From Pseudomonas taetrolens (GTDB lineage Bacteria; Pseudomonadota; Gammaproteobacteria; Pseudomonadales; Pseudomonadaceae), in contig NZ_LS483370.1 of assembly GCF_900475285.1 (NCBI RefSeq), positions 124,001 through 188,000 of the forward strand: 64,000 nucleotides of DNA. The letters are read 5' to 3'. Positions 36,924-45,237 of the stretch are shown here, piece by piece. The translations under genes and the position numbers were made by a program. The notes below the pieces were generated by a model. That model did no database searches and had not been told where the DNA came from. It saw nothing but the letters and a program-made list of their open reading frames with translations. Each line of letters opens with the position of its first letter. Positions within the stretch are counted from its first letter, which is position 1.

Positions 36924-38243
36924 ATGAAGAAGGCAAAACTTAGCCTCGCCTGGCAGATCCTAATCGGTCTGGTCCTCGGGATTGCAATCGGGGCGCTGCT
37001 AAACCATTTCAGTGCTGAAAAGGCATGGTGGATCAGTAACGTTCTGCAACCTGCAGGCGATATCTTTATCCGTCTGATCAAGATGATCGTAATCCCAATC
37101 GTGATTTCCTCACTGGTTGTCGGGATTGCAGGCGTGGGAGATGCGAAGAAGCTGGGTCGCATCGGTCTGAAAACCATCATTTACTTCGAGGTGGTGACGA
37201 CCATCGCGATTTTGGTCGGCCTGGTGCTGGCCAACGTGTTCCACCCGGGTGCCGGTATCGACATGAGTACCCTGGGTACGGTCGATATTTCCAAATACGC
37301 AGCCACCGCTGCCGAGGTTACTCATGAACATGCGTTCATCGAGACCATCCTCAACCTGATCCCGTCGAACATCTTCGCAGCCATGGCTCGCGGTGAGATG
37401 CTGCCGATCATCTTCTTCTCGGTGCTCTTCGGTCTTGGTCTGTCGAGCTTGAATGCCGAACTGCGCGACCCGCTGGTGAAAACCTTCCAGGGCGTGTCCG
37501 AGTCGATGTTCAAAGTGACTCACATGATCATGAACTACGCACCCATCGGTGTGTTTGCGCTGATCGCCGTCACCGTGGCCAACTTCGGTTTTGCCTCGCT
37601 GGTGCCACTGGCCAAGCTGGTTGTGCTGGTTTACGCCGCCATCCTGTTCTTCGCCTTTGCGGTACTGGGCCTGATCGCCAAGCTGTTCGGTTTCTCGGTG
37701 CTCAAGCTGATGCGCATCTTCAAGGATGAGCTGGTACTGGCTTACTCCACCGCCAGTTCCGAAACCGTGTTGCCGCGCGTAATCGAGAAAATGGAAGCCT
37801 ACGGCGCGCCGAAAGCTATCTGCAGCTTTGTGGTACCGACGGGCTACTCGTTCAACCTTGATGGTTCGACCCTGTACCAAAGCATCGCGGCCATCTTTAT
37901 TGCCCAGCTGTACGGCATCGACCTGTCAATCAGCCAGCAATTGCTGTTGGTATTGACCCTCATGGTCACCTCCAAAGGTATCGCGGGTGTTCCGGGCGTG
38001 TCCTTCGTGGTGCTGTTGGCGACCTTGGGCAGTGTGGGTATTCCGCTGGAAGGCCTGGCCTTCATCGCCGGTGTCGACCGTGTGATGGACATGGCGCGTA
38101 CTGCACTGAACGTGATCGGCAACGCCTTGGCGGTGCTGGTGATTTCGCGCTGGGAAGGCATGTACGACGATGCCAAGGGCGAGCGCTACTGGAACTCGCT
38201 GCCGCACTGGCGCAGCAAGGAAGCCCTGCCAAAAGGCGAGTAA
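36924..38243 (+). CDS. gltP: Glutamate/aspartate:proton symporter (DAACS family)
   Basis: 439 residues, eight transmembrane helices with two re-entrant loops. Substrate/cation motifs are present: the serine-rich AYSTASSETVLPRVIEKM, the FVVPTGYSFNLDGSTLY loop, and GVPGVSFVVLLATL with the DRVMDMARTALNVIGN helix. This is the bacterial GltP/GltT type, importing dicarboxylic amino acids with H+ or Na+. AAGTAAGGG precedes the ATG. Confidence 0.94.
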   Translation: MKKAKLSLAWQILIGLVLGIAIGALLNHFSAEKAWWISNVLQPAGDIFIRLIKMIVIPIVISSLVVGIAGVGDAKKLGRIGLKTIIYFEVVTTIAILVGLVLANVFHPGAGIDMSTLGTVDISKYAATAAEVTHEHAFIETILNLIPSNIFAAMARGEMLPIIFFSVLFGLGLSSLNAELRDPLVKTFQGVSESMFKVTHMIMNYAPIGVFALIAVTVANFGFASLVPLAKLVVLVYAAILFFAFAVLGLIAKLFGFSVLKLMRIFKDELVLAYSTASSETVLPRVIEKMEAYGAPKAICSFVVPTGYSFNLDGSTLYQSIAAIFIAQLYGIDLSISQQLLLVLTLMVTSKGIAGVPGVSFVVLLATLGSVGIPLEGLAFIAGVDRVMDMARTALNVIGNALAVLVISRWEGMYDDAKGERYWNSLPHWRSKEALPKGE

Positions 38244-38268
38244 TCGCGTCAGGCATCTTCACTCCCCC

Positions 38269-38295
38269 AAACCCCGGACTTGTCCGGGGTTTGTT
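38269..38295 (+). terminator. Terminator after gltP
   Basis: AAACCCCGGAC / GTCCGGGGTTT with a two-base loop (stem partly opens) followed by GTTGTTT. The CCCCGGAC...GTCCGGGG stem resembles that of the sRNA terminator at 25290. Confidence 0.85.
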
Positions 38296-38347
38296 GTTTC
38301 TGACGTCTGGCCGCTATCATTCGCCGCATCTTTCAGGAGTTCTTTGA

Positions 38348-39577
38348 ATGCTTAACGGCCTATGGCTCAGCTTTTTCGTTGTCGCTACGGTGTCGGCACT
38401 CGCCCAATGGCTGGTGGGAGGCAATGCCGGGATCTTCTCCGCGATCGTTGAAAGCATCTTCGCTATGGCCAAGTTGTCGGTTGAAGTGATGATCCTGCTG
38501 TTTGGCACCCTGACCTTATGGCTGGGTTTTTTGCGAATTGCGGAAAAAGCCGGGATCGTCGACTGGTTGGGCAGGGCGCTGGGGCCTCTGTTCAAGCGCC
38601 TGATGCCGGAAGTGCCGTCGGGTCACCCGGCGCTGGGGTTTATTACCCTGAACTTCGCTGCCAATGGCCTGGGGCTGGACAATGCCGCCACACCGATTGG
38701 CCTCAAGGCCATGCGTGCGCTGCAAGAACTCAACCCGAATCCCGCCAGTGCAACCAATGCGCAAATCCTGTTTCTGGTGCTGAACGCGTCATCCCTGACG
38801 TTACTGCCGGTGACGATCTTTATGTATCGCGCCCAGCAAGGCGCTGCAGACCCGACGCTGGTGTTCCTGCCTATCCTGCTGGCGACCAGTGCCTCGACGC
38901 TGGTAGGCCTGCTCTCAGTGGCCTTCATGCAGCGTTTGCGGTTATGGGACCCGGTGGTGCTGGCGTATCTGTTGCCCGGTGCATTGATCCTTGCCAGCTT
39001 CATGGCGTTACTGGCGACCTTGTCGGCGACGGCGCTGGCCAGTTTGTCCTCGATCCTTGGCAATCTGACGCTGTTCGGGCTGATCATGCTGTTTCTGGTG
39101 ATAGGCGCGCTGCGCAAGGTCAAGGTTTACGAAGCATTCGTCGAAGGCGCCAAAGAAGGCTTCGACGTGGCCAAGAACCTGCTGCCGTATCTGGTAGCCA
39201 TGTTGTGCGCGGTAGGGGTGTTGCGTGCATCCGGGGCGCTGGACTTTGGCCTGGACGGTATCCGTCATGCCGTGGAGTGGCTGGGCTGGGACACGCGTTT
39301 TGTGGATGCCTTGCCCACGGCCATGGTCAAACCATTCTCAGGCAGTGCGGCCCGGGCCTTGCTGATTGAAACCATGCAGACTCAAGGCGTGGACAGCTTT
39401 GCGGCGTTGGTGGCCGCGACGGTGCAGGGCAGCACAGAAACCACCTTTTACGTGCTGGCGGTGTATTTCGGTGCCGTCGGCATCCAGCGCGCCCGCCATG
39501 CCGTGGGCTGCGCCTTGCTGGCCGAGCTGTCGGGTGTCGTGGCGGCGATTGGCGTGTGCTACTGGTTCTTCGGTTGA
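38348..39577 (+). CDS. SpmA/SpmB-like nucleoside-recognition (Gate domain) membrane protein
   Basis: 409 residues, about ten hydrophobic helices in two halves. The first half matches SpmA (LWLGFLRIAEKAGIVDWLGR, NFAANGLGLDNAATPIGLKAM) and the second SpmB (EGAKEGFDVAKNLLPYLV, KPFSGSAARAL, GSTETTFYVLAVYFGAVG). Thus two Bacillus genes are fused in one chain here. Despite the name the organism makes no spores; the Gate-domain family includes transporters, but the substrate is unknown. CAGGAG lies ten bases before the ATG. Confidence 0.85.
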   Translation: MLNGLWLSFFVVATVSALAQWLVGGNAGIFSAIVESIFAMAKLSVEVMILLFGTLTLWLGFLRIAEKAGIVDWLGRALGPLFKRLMPEVPSGHPALGFITLNFAANGLGLDNAATPIGLKAMRALQELNPNPASATNAQILFLVLNASSLTLLPVTIFMYRAQQGAADPTLVFLPILLATSASTLVGLLSVAFMQRLRLWDPVVLAYLLPGALILASFMALLATLSATALASLSSILGNLTLFGLIMLFLVIGALRKVKVYEAFVEGAKEGFDVAKNLLPYLVAMLCAVGVLRASGALDFGLDGIRHAVEWLGWDTRFVDALPTAMVKPFSGSAARALLIETMQTQGVDSFAALVAATVQGSTETTFYVLAVYFGAVGIQRARHAVGCALLAELSGVVAAIGVCYWFFG

Positions 39578-39637
39578 GGCGGCTTCAAGCCGTACGTTGA
39601 TCTGTAGCCGCTGACTCGCATAGCGAGGCAAGCATCT

Positions 39638-39721
39638 GTAGCCGCTGCCGAAGGCTGCGATGGGCGCGCAAGCGCCCGTTAAAGCCCTTCGGTCCTTTTC
39701 GCAGCTTTCGGCAGCGGCTAC
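39638..39721. repeat. REP pair (GTAGCCGCTGCCGAA family)
   Basis: Left arm GTAGCCGCTGCCGAAGGCTG... (39638-39660) and right arm ending ...CGGCAGCGGCTAC (39699-39721) are imperfectly complementary over about 23 bases. A compact GGGCGC-GCAA-GCGCCC hairpin (39662-39677) lies between. A lone half copy (CTGTAGCCGCTG) starts at 39603. This is a typical palindromic REP/REPIN unit, between convergent genes. Confidence 0.85.
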
Positions 39722-39739
39722 ACAAGCGCTACAGCCTGT

Positions 39740-40366
39740 TCAGCGCTGCGCTTGCCCTTGCTGCAGCACCCATTGCACCACCTGCGGCATCAACTGGTCG
39801 GTGGCCTGTCCAAAACCTGCCACAACGCCCGGTACCATCGGATTGGTCAGTGGCAGGCGCGTTTCGAAGCGCTTGGAGCCGATCACCCGTTGGTCACGGC
39901 TGCGCACCAAGCGTGCGTTGTACTGAATCAGTACTTCGGGGCTTTTGCCGTTGTAGCGGGTCTGAAACGCCAGCAACTCTCCACCCAGCTCGAAATCAGA
40001 CTGCAGATTGCTGTCGTCGGTGCTCAACCCCTGGATCCGGCCATCCTGCAGGAATGCGTCAAGCAGCCGGTTGCGCAGCAGCACGGGCGCCGGATCGCTC
40101 CAGCGCGCGCCCTTGTAATTACTGATGAGGTTACCCTCGGGCACCACCGCAATGTTTTGACTGTTCAACGCATTACTGGCCATCGGTTTGTCGAGCTTCA
40201 GCGACCAGCTCACGGGGGCGCTGGGGCTGGTGGCAATCGGCGTTTGTGCGTACGGCAGCCAATACACGTCGACTTGCTCGGGTTTGGGCAGGATTGAACA
40301 GGCGCTGAGCAGGCTCAGACTCGTCGCCAGAACGACGGCCCCTGCCAGACGATAAGTGCGGCTCAT
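39740..40366 (-). CDS. PqiC/MlaD-associated ABC transport auxiliary lipoprotein
   Basis: 208 residues: signal with lipobox LLSAC (Cys about 23), then the ABC_trans_aux fold (PqiC/DUF330 type), with SWSLKLDKPMASNALNSQ, ARWSDPAPVLLRNRLLDAF and a C-terminal amphipathic helix. It would sit on the inner leaflet of the outer membrane as the partner of the MCE protein. Its ATG overlaps the stop of the MCE gene (ATGA). Last gene of the four-gene lipid transport operon. Confidence 0.88.
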   Translation of the reverse strand: MSRTYRLAGAVVLATSLSLLSACSILPKPEQVDVYWLPYAQTPIATSPSAPVSWSLKLDKPMASNALNSQNIAVVPEGNLISNYKGARWSDPAPVLLRNRLLDAFLQDGRIQGLSTDDSNLQSDFELGGELLAFQTRYNGKSPEVLIQYNARLVRSRDQRVIGSKRFETRLPLTNPMVPGVVAGFGQATDQLMPQVVQWVLQQGQAQR

Positions 40367-41301
40367 GGCGTGAATTCCTTGTTTTGCTCGCGGTCCAGCA
40401 AGTAACCGCTTGGATTGGCTTCCAGACGTCGCGAAATCGAGCGCAACGTACTGAGGGTTTCGCGCAGTTCGTTGACCGCAGGGCCGAGCTGATTGAGGCC
40501 TTGCAACCCGCTGTTGAGCGACTCTTCATTGTTGTTGAGCAAGCTGTTGATGGTGGCGCTGCTTTTTTCAAGGGACTGCATTGCCTGTTCGGCGCTGCTG
40601 AACATTTGTTTGCCCTGGTTGCTCAGCATGCCATTGGCGTTGCGCATCAGCGTGGTGGTCTGCTCAAGCGTGATGCTGGCCTCTTTGCCGACTTGCGACA
40701 GTTGCTTCAGGGTCTGGCTGATATCACCCCGTTGGCCTGCAATGGCCTCAGTGGTGAGTTCCAGGTTATCGAGGGTCTTGCCAACGCGTGCAACGTTGTC
40801 GGGTGAGAACAGTTGATTGGCGTTGTGCAGCAGCATGTTGATGTTGGCCATCATGTCCGTGCCATCGGTGAGCAGACGGGCAATCGGAGAGGGCGAGGCT
40901 ACGATCACGGGCAGTTTTCCGGCTTTGCCCTTGAGGTCCGGACTGTCGGGATCGCCACCGGAGAGCTGGATAATGGAAGTACCGGTGACCCCTGTCAGCG
41001 CCAGTTTGGCCTTGGTGTCGACCTTGACCGGGGTACCCGCCGTCAGGCGTATGCGTGCCAGCACCCGGCGCGGATCCTTTTCGTCCAGCCGCAGCTCTAT
41101 GACGTCGCCCACCTTGATCCCGTTGTATTGCACCGAACTGCCTTTGGACAGGCCGCTGACGGCTTCGTTGAACACCACTTCGTAGTCCGTGAAGGCATCG
41201 TCCATGCTCGCCTTGGCAAGCCACAGGCCAAATAGCATGGCCCCGATAACGACCAGCACGCTGAACAAGCCGATCAATACATGATGGGCACGGGTTTCCA
41301 T
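40363..41301 (-). CDS. MCE/MlaD-domain substrate-binding protein
   Basis: 312 residues: one N-terminal transmembrane helix (VLIGLFSVLVVIGAMLFGLWL) and a single MCE domain (YEVVFNEAVSGLSKGSSVQYNGIKVG, GTSIIQLSGG). A long helical, Gln/Asn-rich segment follows (about 180-300, NLELTTEAIAGQRGD, NSLLNNNEESLNSGL) that could assemble into a hexameric tube, as in PqiB/LetB-like proteins. The start at 41301 is two bases before the ATPase stop codon. Shuttles lipid between membranes, by family. Confidence 0.9.
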   Translation of the reverse strand: METRAHHVLIGLFSVLVVIGAMLFGLWLAKASMDDAFTDYEVVFNEAVSGLSKGSSVQYNGIKVGDVIELRLDEKDPRRVLARIRLTAGTPVKVDTKAKLALTGVTGTSIIQLSGGDPDSPDLKGKAGKLPVIVASPSPIARLLTDGTDMMANINMLLHNANQLFSPDNVARVGKTLDNLELTTEAIAGQRGDISQTLKQLSQVGKEASITLEQTTTLMRNANGMLSNQGKQMFSSAEQAMQSLEKSSATINSLLNNNEESLNSGLQGLNQLGPAVNELRETLSTLRSISRRLEANPSGYLLDREQNKEFTP

Positions 41302-41302
41302 G

Positions 41303-42106
41303 TCATTGCTCCTTACGCTGGGTTGCCGCTTCATAGGCGGCGCGGCCACGGGGGCCATGGAAATATTCATGAATCCACGGGTCGTCGAAATCTTCGACCT
41401 GGGCAATCGGCGCGGCCACCAGTACCCTTTTCTGCGACAGCACCGCCACCCGGTCAGTGATGGTGTACAGGGTGTCCAGGTCGTGGGTGACGATAAACAC
41501 ACTCAGCCCCAGGGCATCGCGCAAAGTCAGAATCAGTTGATCAAAGGCCGCTGCCCCAATGGGATCGAGTCCGGCGGTAGGCTCATCAAGAAACAGGATG
41601 TCCGGGTCCAGCGCCAGCGCCCGGGCCAGTGCGGCGCGCTTGACCATCCCGCCCGAGAGGGCCGAAGGGTATTTGTCGGCAGCCGACAACGGCAACCCGG
41701 CCAGGGCGAGCTTGACGCAAGCCAGGTGTTCGGCGTCGGGGCGGCTCAGCCCGGCATGTTCAATCAAGGGCAGGGCGATGTTTTCGGTCACGGTCAGTGA
41801 GGAAAACAGTGCGCCACGCTGAAACAGCACGCCAAAGCGTCTCTCGATCAAGGATCGCTGGTCTTCCGGCAGGTTCATCAGGTCTTTGCCAAACACCCGG
41901 ACTTGTCCTTCGGTAGGCCTGCGCAGCCCGACAATGCTGCGCAACAGCACCGACTTGCCGGTCCCGGAACCGCCGACCACGCCCAGGATCTCACCGCGAT
42001 ACACATCCAGATCAAGGTTCTCGTGCACGCTTTGGCTGCCAAAGCGGTTGCACAGGCCGCGTACTTCAATCACCGCCTCGCTGGGCGCACGTGTTGGACG
42101 ACTCAC
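41303..42106 (-). CDS. ABC ATPase of an Mla/Pqi-type lipid transporter
   Basis: 267 residues, MlaF-like. Walker A GGSGTGKS, signature LSGGMVKRAALARAL (the GMxKR form is diagnostic of MlaF), Walker B ILFLDEPTAGLD, and H-loop VTHDLDTL. The C-terminal tail, after the fold, is Arg/Glu-rich, perhaps a dimer-exchange handle like that of MlaF. Overlaps the permease gene by four bases (ATGA). Confidence 0.92.
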   Translation of the reverse strand: MSRPTRAPSEAVIEVRGLCNRFGSQSVHENLDLDVYRGEILGVVGGSGTGKSVLLRSIVGLRRPTEGQVRVFGKDLMNLPEDQRSLIERRFGVLFQRGALFSSLTVTENIALPLIEHAGLSRPDAEHLACVKLALAGLPLSAADKYPSALSGGMVKRAALARALALDPDILFLDEPTAGLDPIGAAAFDQLILTLRDALGLSVFIVTHDLDTLYTITDRVAVLSQKRVLVAAPIAQVEDFDDPWIHEYFHGPRGRAAYEAATQRKEQ

Positions 42107-43233
42107 CAGCCCATCTCCATAAAGAACAGTGCTGCCACGGCATCGAGGACAATCACGATAAAGATAGACTGCACCACGCTGGAGGTGGTGTGGGCCCCGA
42201 CCGACTCGGCGCTGCCACTGACTTTAAAGCCTTCGAGGCAGCCCACCGCAGCGATCAGAAAGGCAAAAAACGGTGCTTTGACCATGCCCACCAGAAAGTG
42301 CTGAACGCCGATATCGGAATGCAGCAGCGAAATAAACATGTCTGGCGAAATGCCCAGCGAAACGACGCACACCAGTGCGCCGCCCAGGATCCCGGCCATC
42401 ATGGCCAAAAAGGTCAGTAACGGCAGGGCGATCAGCAGGGCCAAAACTCGCGGCAGCACCAGCAAATCCATGGGGTCGAGACCCAGGGTGCGGATGGCGT
42501 CGATTTCTTCATTGGCTTTCATCGAGCCGATTTGCGCAGTAAAGGCACTGGCTGTACGCCCGGCCAGCAGAATGGCGGTCAGCAAGACACCGAATTCACG
42601 CAGAAATGAAAACGCCACGAGATCGACGGTAAAGATCCCGGCCCCGAAGTTGGCCAGTACCGTGGCCCCGAGAAAGGCCACCACCGCGCCCACCATAAAG
42701 GTCAGCAGTATCACGATCGGTGCCGCATCGAGGCCGACCTGCTCGATATGAGCCACCATTGGTGTGATCCGCCACTGCTTGGGACGAAACAGGTTGCGGG
42801 CGAGTGTCTGCAGAATCAGGCCGATAAAGCCCAGCAATTGCAGTGAGTCTTGCCAGAGCTTGTCCACCGCGCAGCCAATCCGGCTCAGCAACTGGATGCC
42901 GATGTTGTGCTCGGGGGTCTTTACCGGCACACAGAAATCACGCATCGACGAATAGACGGTTTGCAGCAAGGCGCGATCGGCTGCGGGGAGCTTTTGTGCG
43001 GTGTCGGTCAGCTGGCTGACGCGCTCGGCTCCCAGCAGTTCAACCAACAGCGAAGCGCCAGCGGTATCGAGGCTGGAAACCTCATCCAGGTCGATCGCGG
43101 TCCGGGCATCGTATTGATCGCGCAGTTGCTCCGTCTGTTGTTTGAGACGTGCGTAATGGGCAAGCGTCCAGTCGCCGCTGATTCGCAGCCGCGCCGGAGT
43201 GCTTGATGTGTCTAGTCGGGCATTGCCAGCCAT
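42103..43233 (-). CDS. MlaE-type permease with fused N-terminal STAS domain
   Basis: 376 residues. About residues 1-115 form a STAS domain (LRISGDWTLAHYARL, IDLDEVSSLDTAGASLLVELL). The remainder is the MlaE permease, with ILLTFMVGAVVAFLGATVL, SFLREFGVLLTAILLAGRTASAFTAQIGSMKANEEIDA (quoted in pieces: SFLREFGVLL, AGRTASAFTAQIG, MKANEEIDA) and GAHTTSSVVQSIF. In E. coli the STAS part is a separate subunit, MlaB; here regulator and channel are one chain. First gene of permease-ATPase-MCE-lipoprotein. Located in the inner membrane. Confidence 0.92.
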   Translation of the reverse strand: MAGNARLDTSSTPARLRISGDWTLAHYARLKQQTEQLRDQYDARTAIDLDEVSSLDTAGASLLVELLGAERVSQLTDTAQKLPAADRALLQTVYSSMRDFCVPVKTPEHNIGIQLLSRIGCAVDKLWQDSLQLLGFIGLILQTLARNLFRPKQWRITPMVAHIEQVGLDAAPIVILLTFMVGAVVAFLGATVLANFGAGIFTVDLVAFSFLREFGVLLTAILLAGRTASAFTAQIGSMKANEEIDAIRTLGLDPMDLLVLPRVLALLIALPLLTFLAMMAGILGGALVCVVSLGISPDMFISLLHSDIGVQHFLVGMVKAPFFAFLIAAVGCLEGFKVSGSAESVGAHTTSSVVQSIFIVIVLDAVAALFFMEMGW

Positions 43234-43312
43234 AGCAGTGATGATCGTTAGCTCCGTGCTCGGTACGCTAGAACGCAGACCTTATGTAATAGCACAATCC
43301 TGAAAAAGTGCT

Positions 43313-44353
43313 TCAGTTTGCCTGAACGTCGGCTGGCGCAGACTGATCTGGATTAACCAGGAAGCGCAAAACACCGATCATTTGTCCATCTTCGGTCAAG
43401 ACCCGCACTTGCCAGCGACCCACAGAGTCCGGCGGGAAGTTTTGCTTGTGGGTCCAGGCGCGGTAGCCTTCTTTACGCCCGCCATGGATATCCAGAGCAA
43501 TGCGGTCCACTTCTTTGCCGTTATGCTTCCAGACGTGATAAATCCGCTCATTCAGCCCGCGCGGAGCATTGATCGAGGTGTAGGCATACAAGCCACGGCT
43601 GCGCAGTTCGCTGGCGCTGATGGCTTTGAGGCTCTCGCCCGGCGTACGGTCTTGCAGCTGAGTGGTGACGGCGACTTCGGTCATCCACAGCGTTGCCGGT
43701 GGTACCCAGGAGCGCAGCAGCCAGCCGGTGCCGCCCAGCATGAGCACGATCAAGGGCAGCACTAGCCAGCCGCGCCAGGTTTTTAGCGGCAGGCTGACGG
43801 CCAGGCTCGGAATGGAAAGCAGCACTGCGGTGCCCAGCGCCAGTTTGTAGCTCTCGGCGGTGGTCAGGTTGAGAATGATGGGTAATGCCGTCAGCAGCGC
43901 TGCAAACAGGGTGAGGGTGTGCAACCCCAAAAACAGCCAGCGTTTGGGCGCGAGCCATTTGTAGTACAGCGGATCAGTGATGGAGACCAGTGCAGCAGCG
44001 CCCAGCAGCCCGGTGAATACCAGTTGGCCGCTGTTCCAGGTGGTGGTGATAAAGAAGAACGGCAGGACAAAGAACAGGCTTTCCTGGTGAATCATCTGGG
44101 TTGCGTAACGCAGCAGAGGCGGGGGTATTTCACGCTTGAACACCCGAGCGAACAGCTGGGTGAAGGTGTTTTCCAGCATCAGCCAGAGCCAGCTCACCAG
44201 CATGATGACGGCGATCCAGCGGGCCATGCCTTGTTGACGGTCAACCAGCATGAAACTGCCGACCCCGGAGCAAAAACCGAAGAGTGCGATCAACCCTGGA
44301 TAGCGCTTCATCAACTCAAGGATGCGCTGTAAATAGAGGTTCCAGTTAGGCAT
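43313..44353 (-). CDS. Polytopic membrane protein with C-terminal DUF2914-type domain
   Basis: 346 residues: about seven hydrophobic helices (residues 15-225), then a soluble C-terminal domain with YTSINAPRGLNERIYHVWKHNG (split YTSINAPRGL, IYHVWKHNGKEVDRI) and SVGRWQVRVLTEDGQMIG. That end matches the DUF2914 pattern, and the membrane part the DUF5924 pattern, as I remember them. Function unknown. The start MPNWNLYLQRIL at 44353 is chosen because the longer frame begins inside the REP element. Confidence 0.75.
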   Translation of the reverse strand: MPNWNLYLQRILELMKRYPGLIALFGFCSGVGSFMLVDRQQGMARWIAVIMLVSWLWLMLENTFTQLFARVFKREIPPPLLRYATQMIHQESLFFVLPFFFITTTWNSGQLVFTGLLGAAALVSITDPLYYKWLAPKRWLFLGLHTLTLFAALLTALPIILNLTTAESYKLALGTAVLLSIPSLAVSLPLKTWRGWLVLPLIVLMLGGTGWLLRSWVPPATLWMTEVAVTTQLQDRTPGESLKAISASELRSRGLYAYTSINAPRGLNERIYHVWKHNGKEVDRIALDIHGGRKEGYRAWTHKQNFPPDSVGRWQVRVLTEDGQMIGVLRFLVNPDQSAPADVQAN

Positions 44354-44390
44354 TCGGCGGTTCACATTTTTGGTGTGGTTCAAAAAAACT

Positions 44391-44475
44391 GCAGGAGCGA
44401 GCTTGCGCGCGATGGCATCACCGCGGTTTATTTTCAAAACCGCGCTGTCTGCATCGCGAGCAAGCTCGCTCCTGC
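44391..44475. repeat. REPIN (GCAGGAGCGAGCTTGC family)
   Basis: GCAGGAGCGAGCTTGCGCGC... (44391-44416) is inverted as GCATCGCGAGCAAGCTCGCTCCTGC (44451-44475, longer than twenty bases so split: GCATCGCGAG and CAAGCTCGCTCCTGC). Between them CGCGGTTT (44422-44429) pairs with AAACCGCG (44437-44444). The whole folds into one long branched hairpin of two REP sequences facing each other, the well-known fluorescens-group REPIN form. Confidence 0.9.
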
Positions 44476-44495
44476 ATGATGGTCGTCTGCTGTGA

Positions 44496-45161
44496 TTAAC
44501 GCACGCTGCTTTCGAAGCGGCTCACACCCGGCAGCTCCAGCACCAGTTCGTCGCCCGCATTCAACGGGCCTACACCCACCGGCGTGCCCGTCATGATCAC
44601 GTCGCCGGCCTGCAGCGAGAAGCATGCGGCCATATGCTGAATCATCGGCACGATCGGGTTGAGCATCAGGGCGCTGTTGCCGTCCTGGCGCACTTCACCG
44701 TTGATGGTCAGGCGAATACCAATATCGGTCAGATCCGGGAACGCGCTGCTTTGTACGAAGGGTGCCAGTACGCAGGCTCCGTCGAATGATTTGGCGATTT
44801 CCCATGGCAAGCCTTTGCTCTTGAGTTCGGCCTGCTTGTCGCGCAGGGTCAGATCAAGCCCGGGTGCGAAGCCGGAGATGGCGTCCAGGACTTCTTCGGT
44901 GCTCGGGTTGTTCGACAGGGATTTGCCAATCAGAACCGAAATTTCGGCTTCGTAGTGCACGGAGCCGCGCTCGGCCGGAATCGTGAAACCACCTTCCAGC
45001 GCCACCACACAACTGCCTGGCTTGATGAACAGCAAAGGCTCAGTGGGGATCGGGTTATCCAGCTCCTTCGCGTGTTCGGCGTAATTACGTCCGATGCAGA
45101 CCACTTTGCCCAGGGGGAAGTGGATCCGGGTGCCGTCGACATACTGGTGCTGATAGCTCAT
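44496..45161 (-). CDS. Fumarylacetoacetate hydrolase family protein
   Basis: 221 residues, single FAH domain. VVCIGRNYAEHAKEL, metal-ligand motif VHYEAEISVLIG, GLDLTLRD, PWEIAKSFDGACVLAPF and GDVIMTGTPVGVGPL are typical of the YcgM/FAHD1 group (acylpyruvase or oxaloacetate decarboxylase in relatives). Upstream, in the same direction, is the D-2-hydroxyglutarate dehydrogenase gene, so a role in clearing 2-oxo acids is plausible but not shown. Confidence 0.9.
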   Translation of the reverse strand: MSYQHQYVDGTRIHFPLGKVVCIGRNYAEHAKELDNPIPTEPLLFIKPGSCVVALEGGFTIPAERGSVHYEAEISVLIGKSLSNNPSTEEVLDAISGFAPGLDLTLRDKQAELKSKGLPWEIAKSFDGACVLAPFVQSSAFPDLTDIGIRLTINGEVRQDGNSALMLNPIVPMIQHMAACFSLQAGDVIMTGTPVGVGPLNAGDELVLELPGVSRFESSVR

Positions 45162-45188
45162 GACTGTCTCCGATGAGGGGGTGACTGT

Positions 45189-45220
45189 GTAGCCGCCGCG
45201 CAGCTTGCGGCAGCGGCTAC
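45189..45220. repeat. REP-like hairpin (GTAGCCGC family)
   Basis: GTAGCCGC (45189-45196) and GCGGCTAC (45213-45220) with internal GCAGC/TTGCGG pairing, in the 76-bp gap between D2HGDH and the FAH gene. Same family as 20889 and 39638. Confidence 0.75.
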
Positions 45221-45237
45221 GGGTGTTGTGCCGTTAG

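Noticed and set aside
39603..39721. CRISPR-like repeats
   Set aside because: Repeats are palindromic, unequally spaced and dispersed at gene ends, with no cas genes; they are REP elements.
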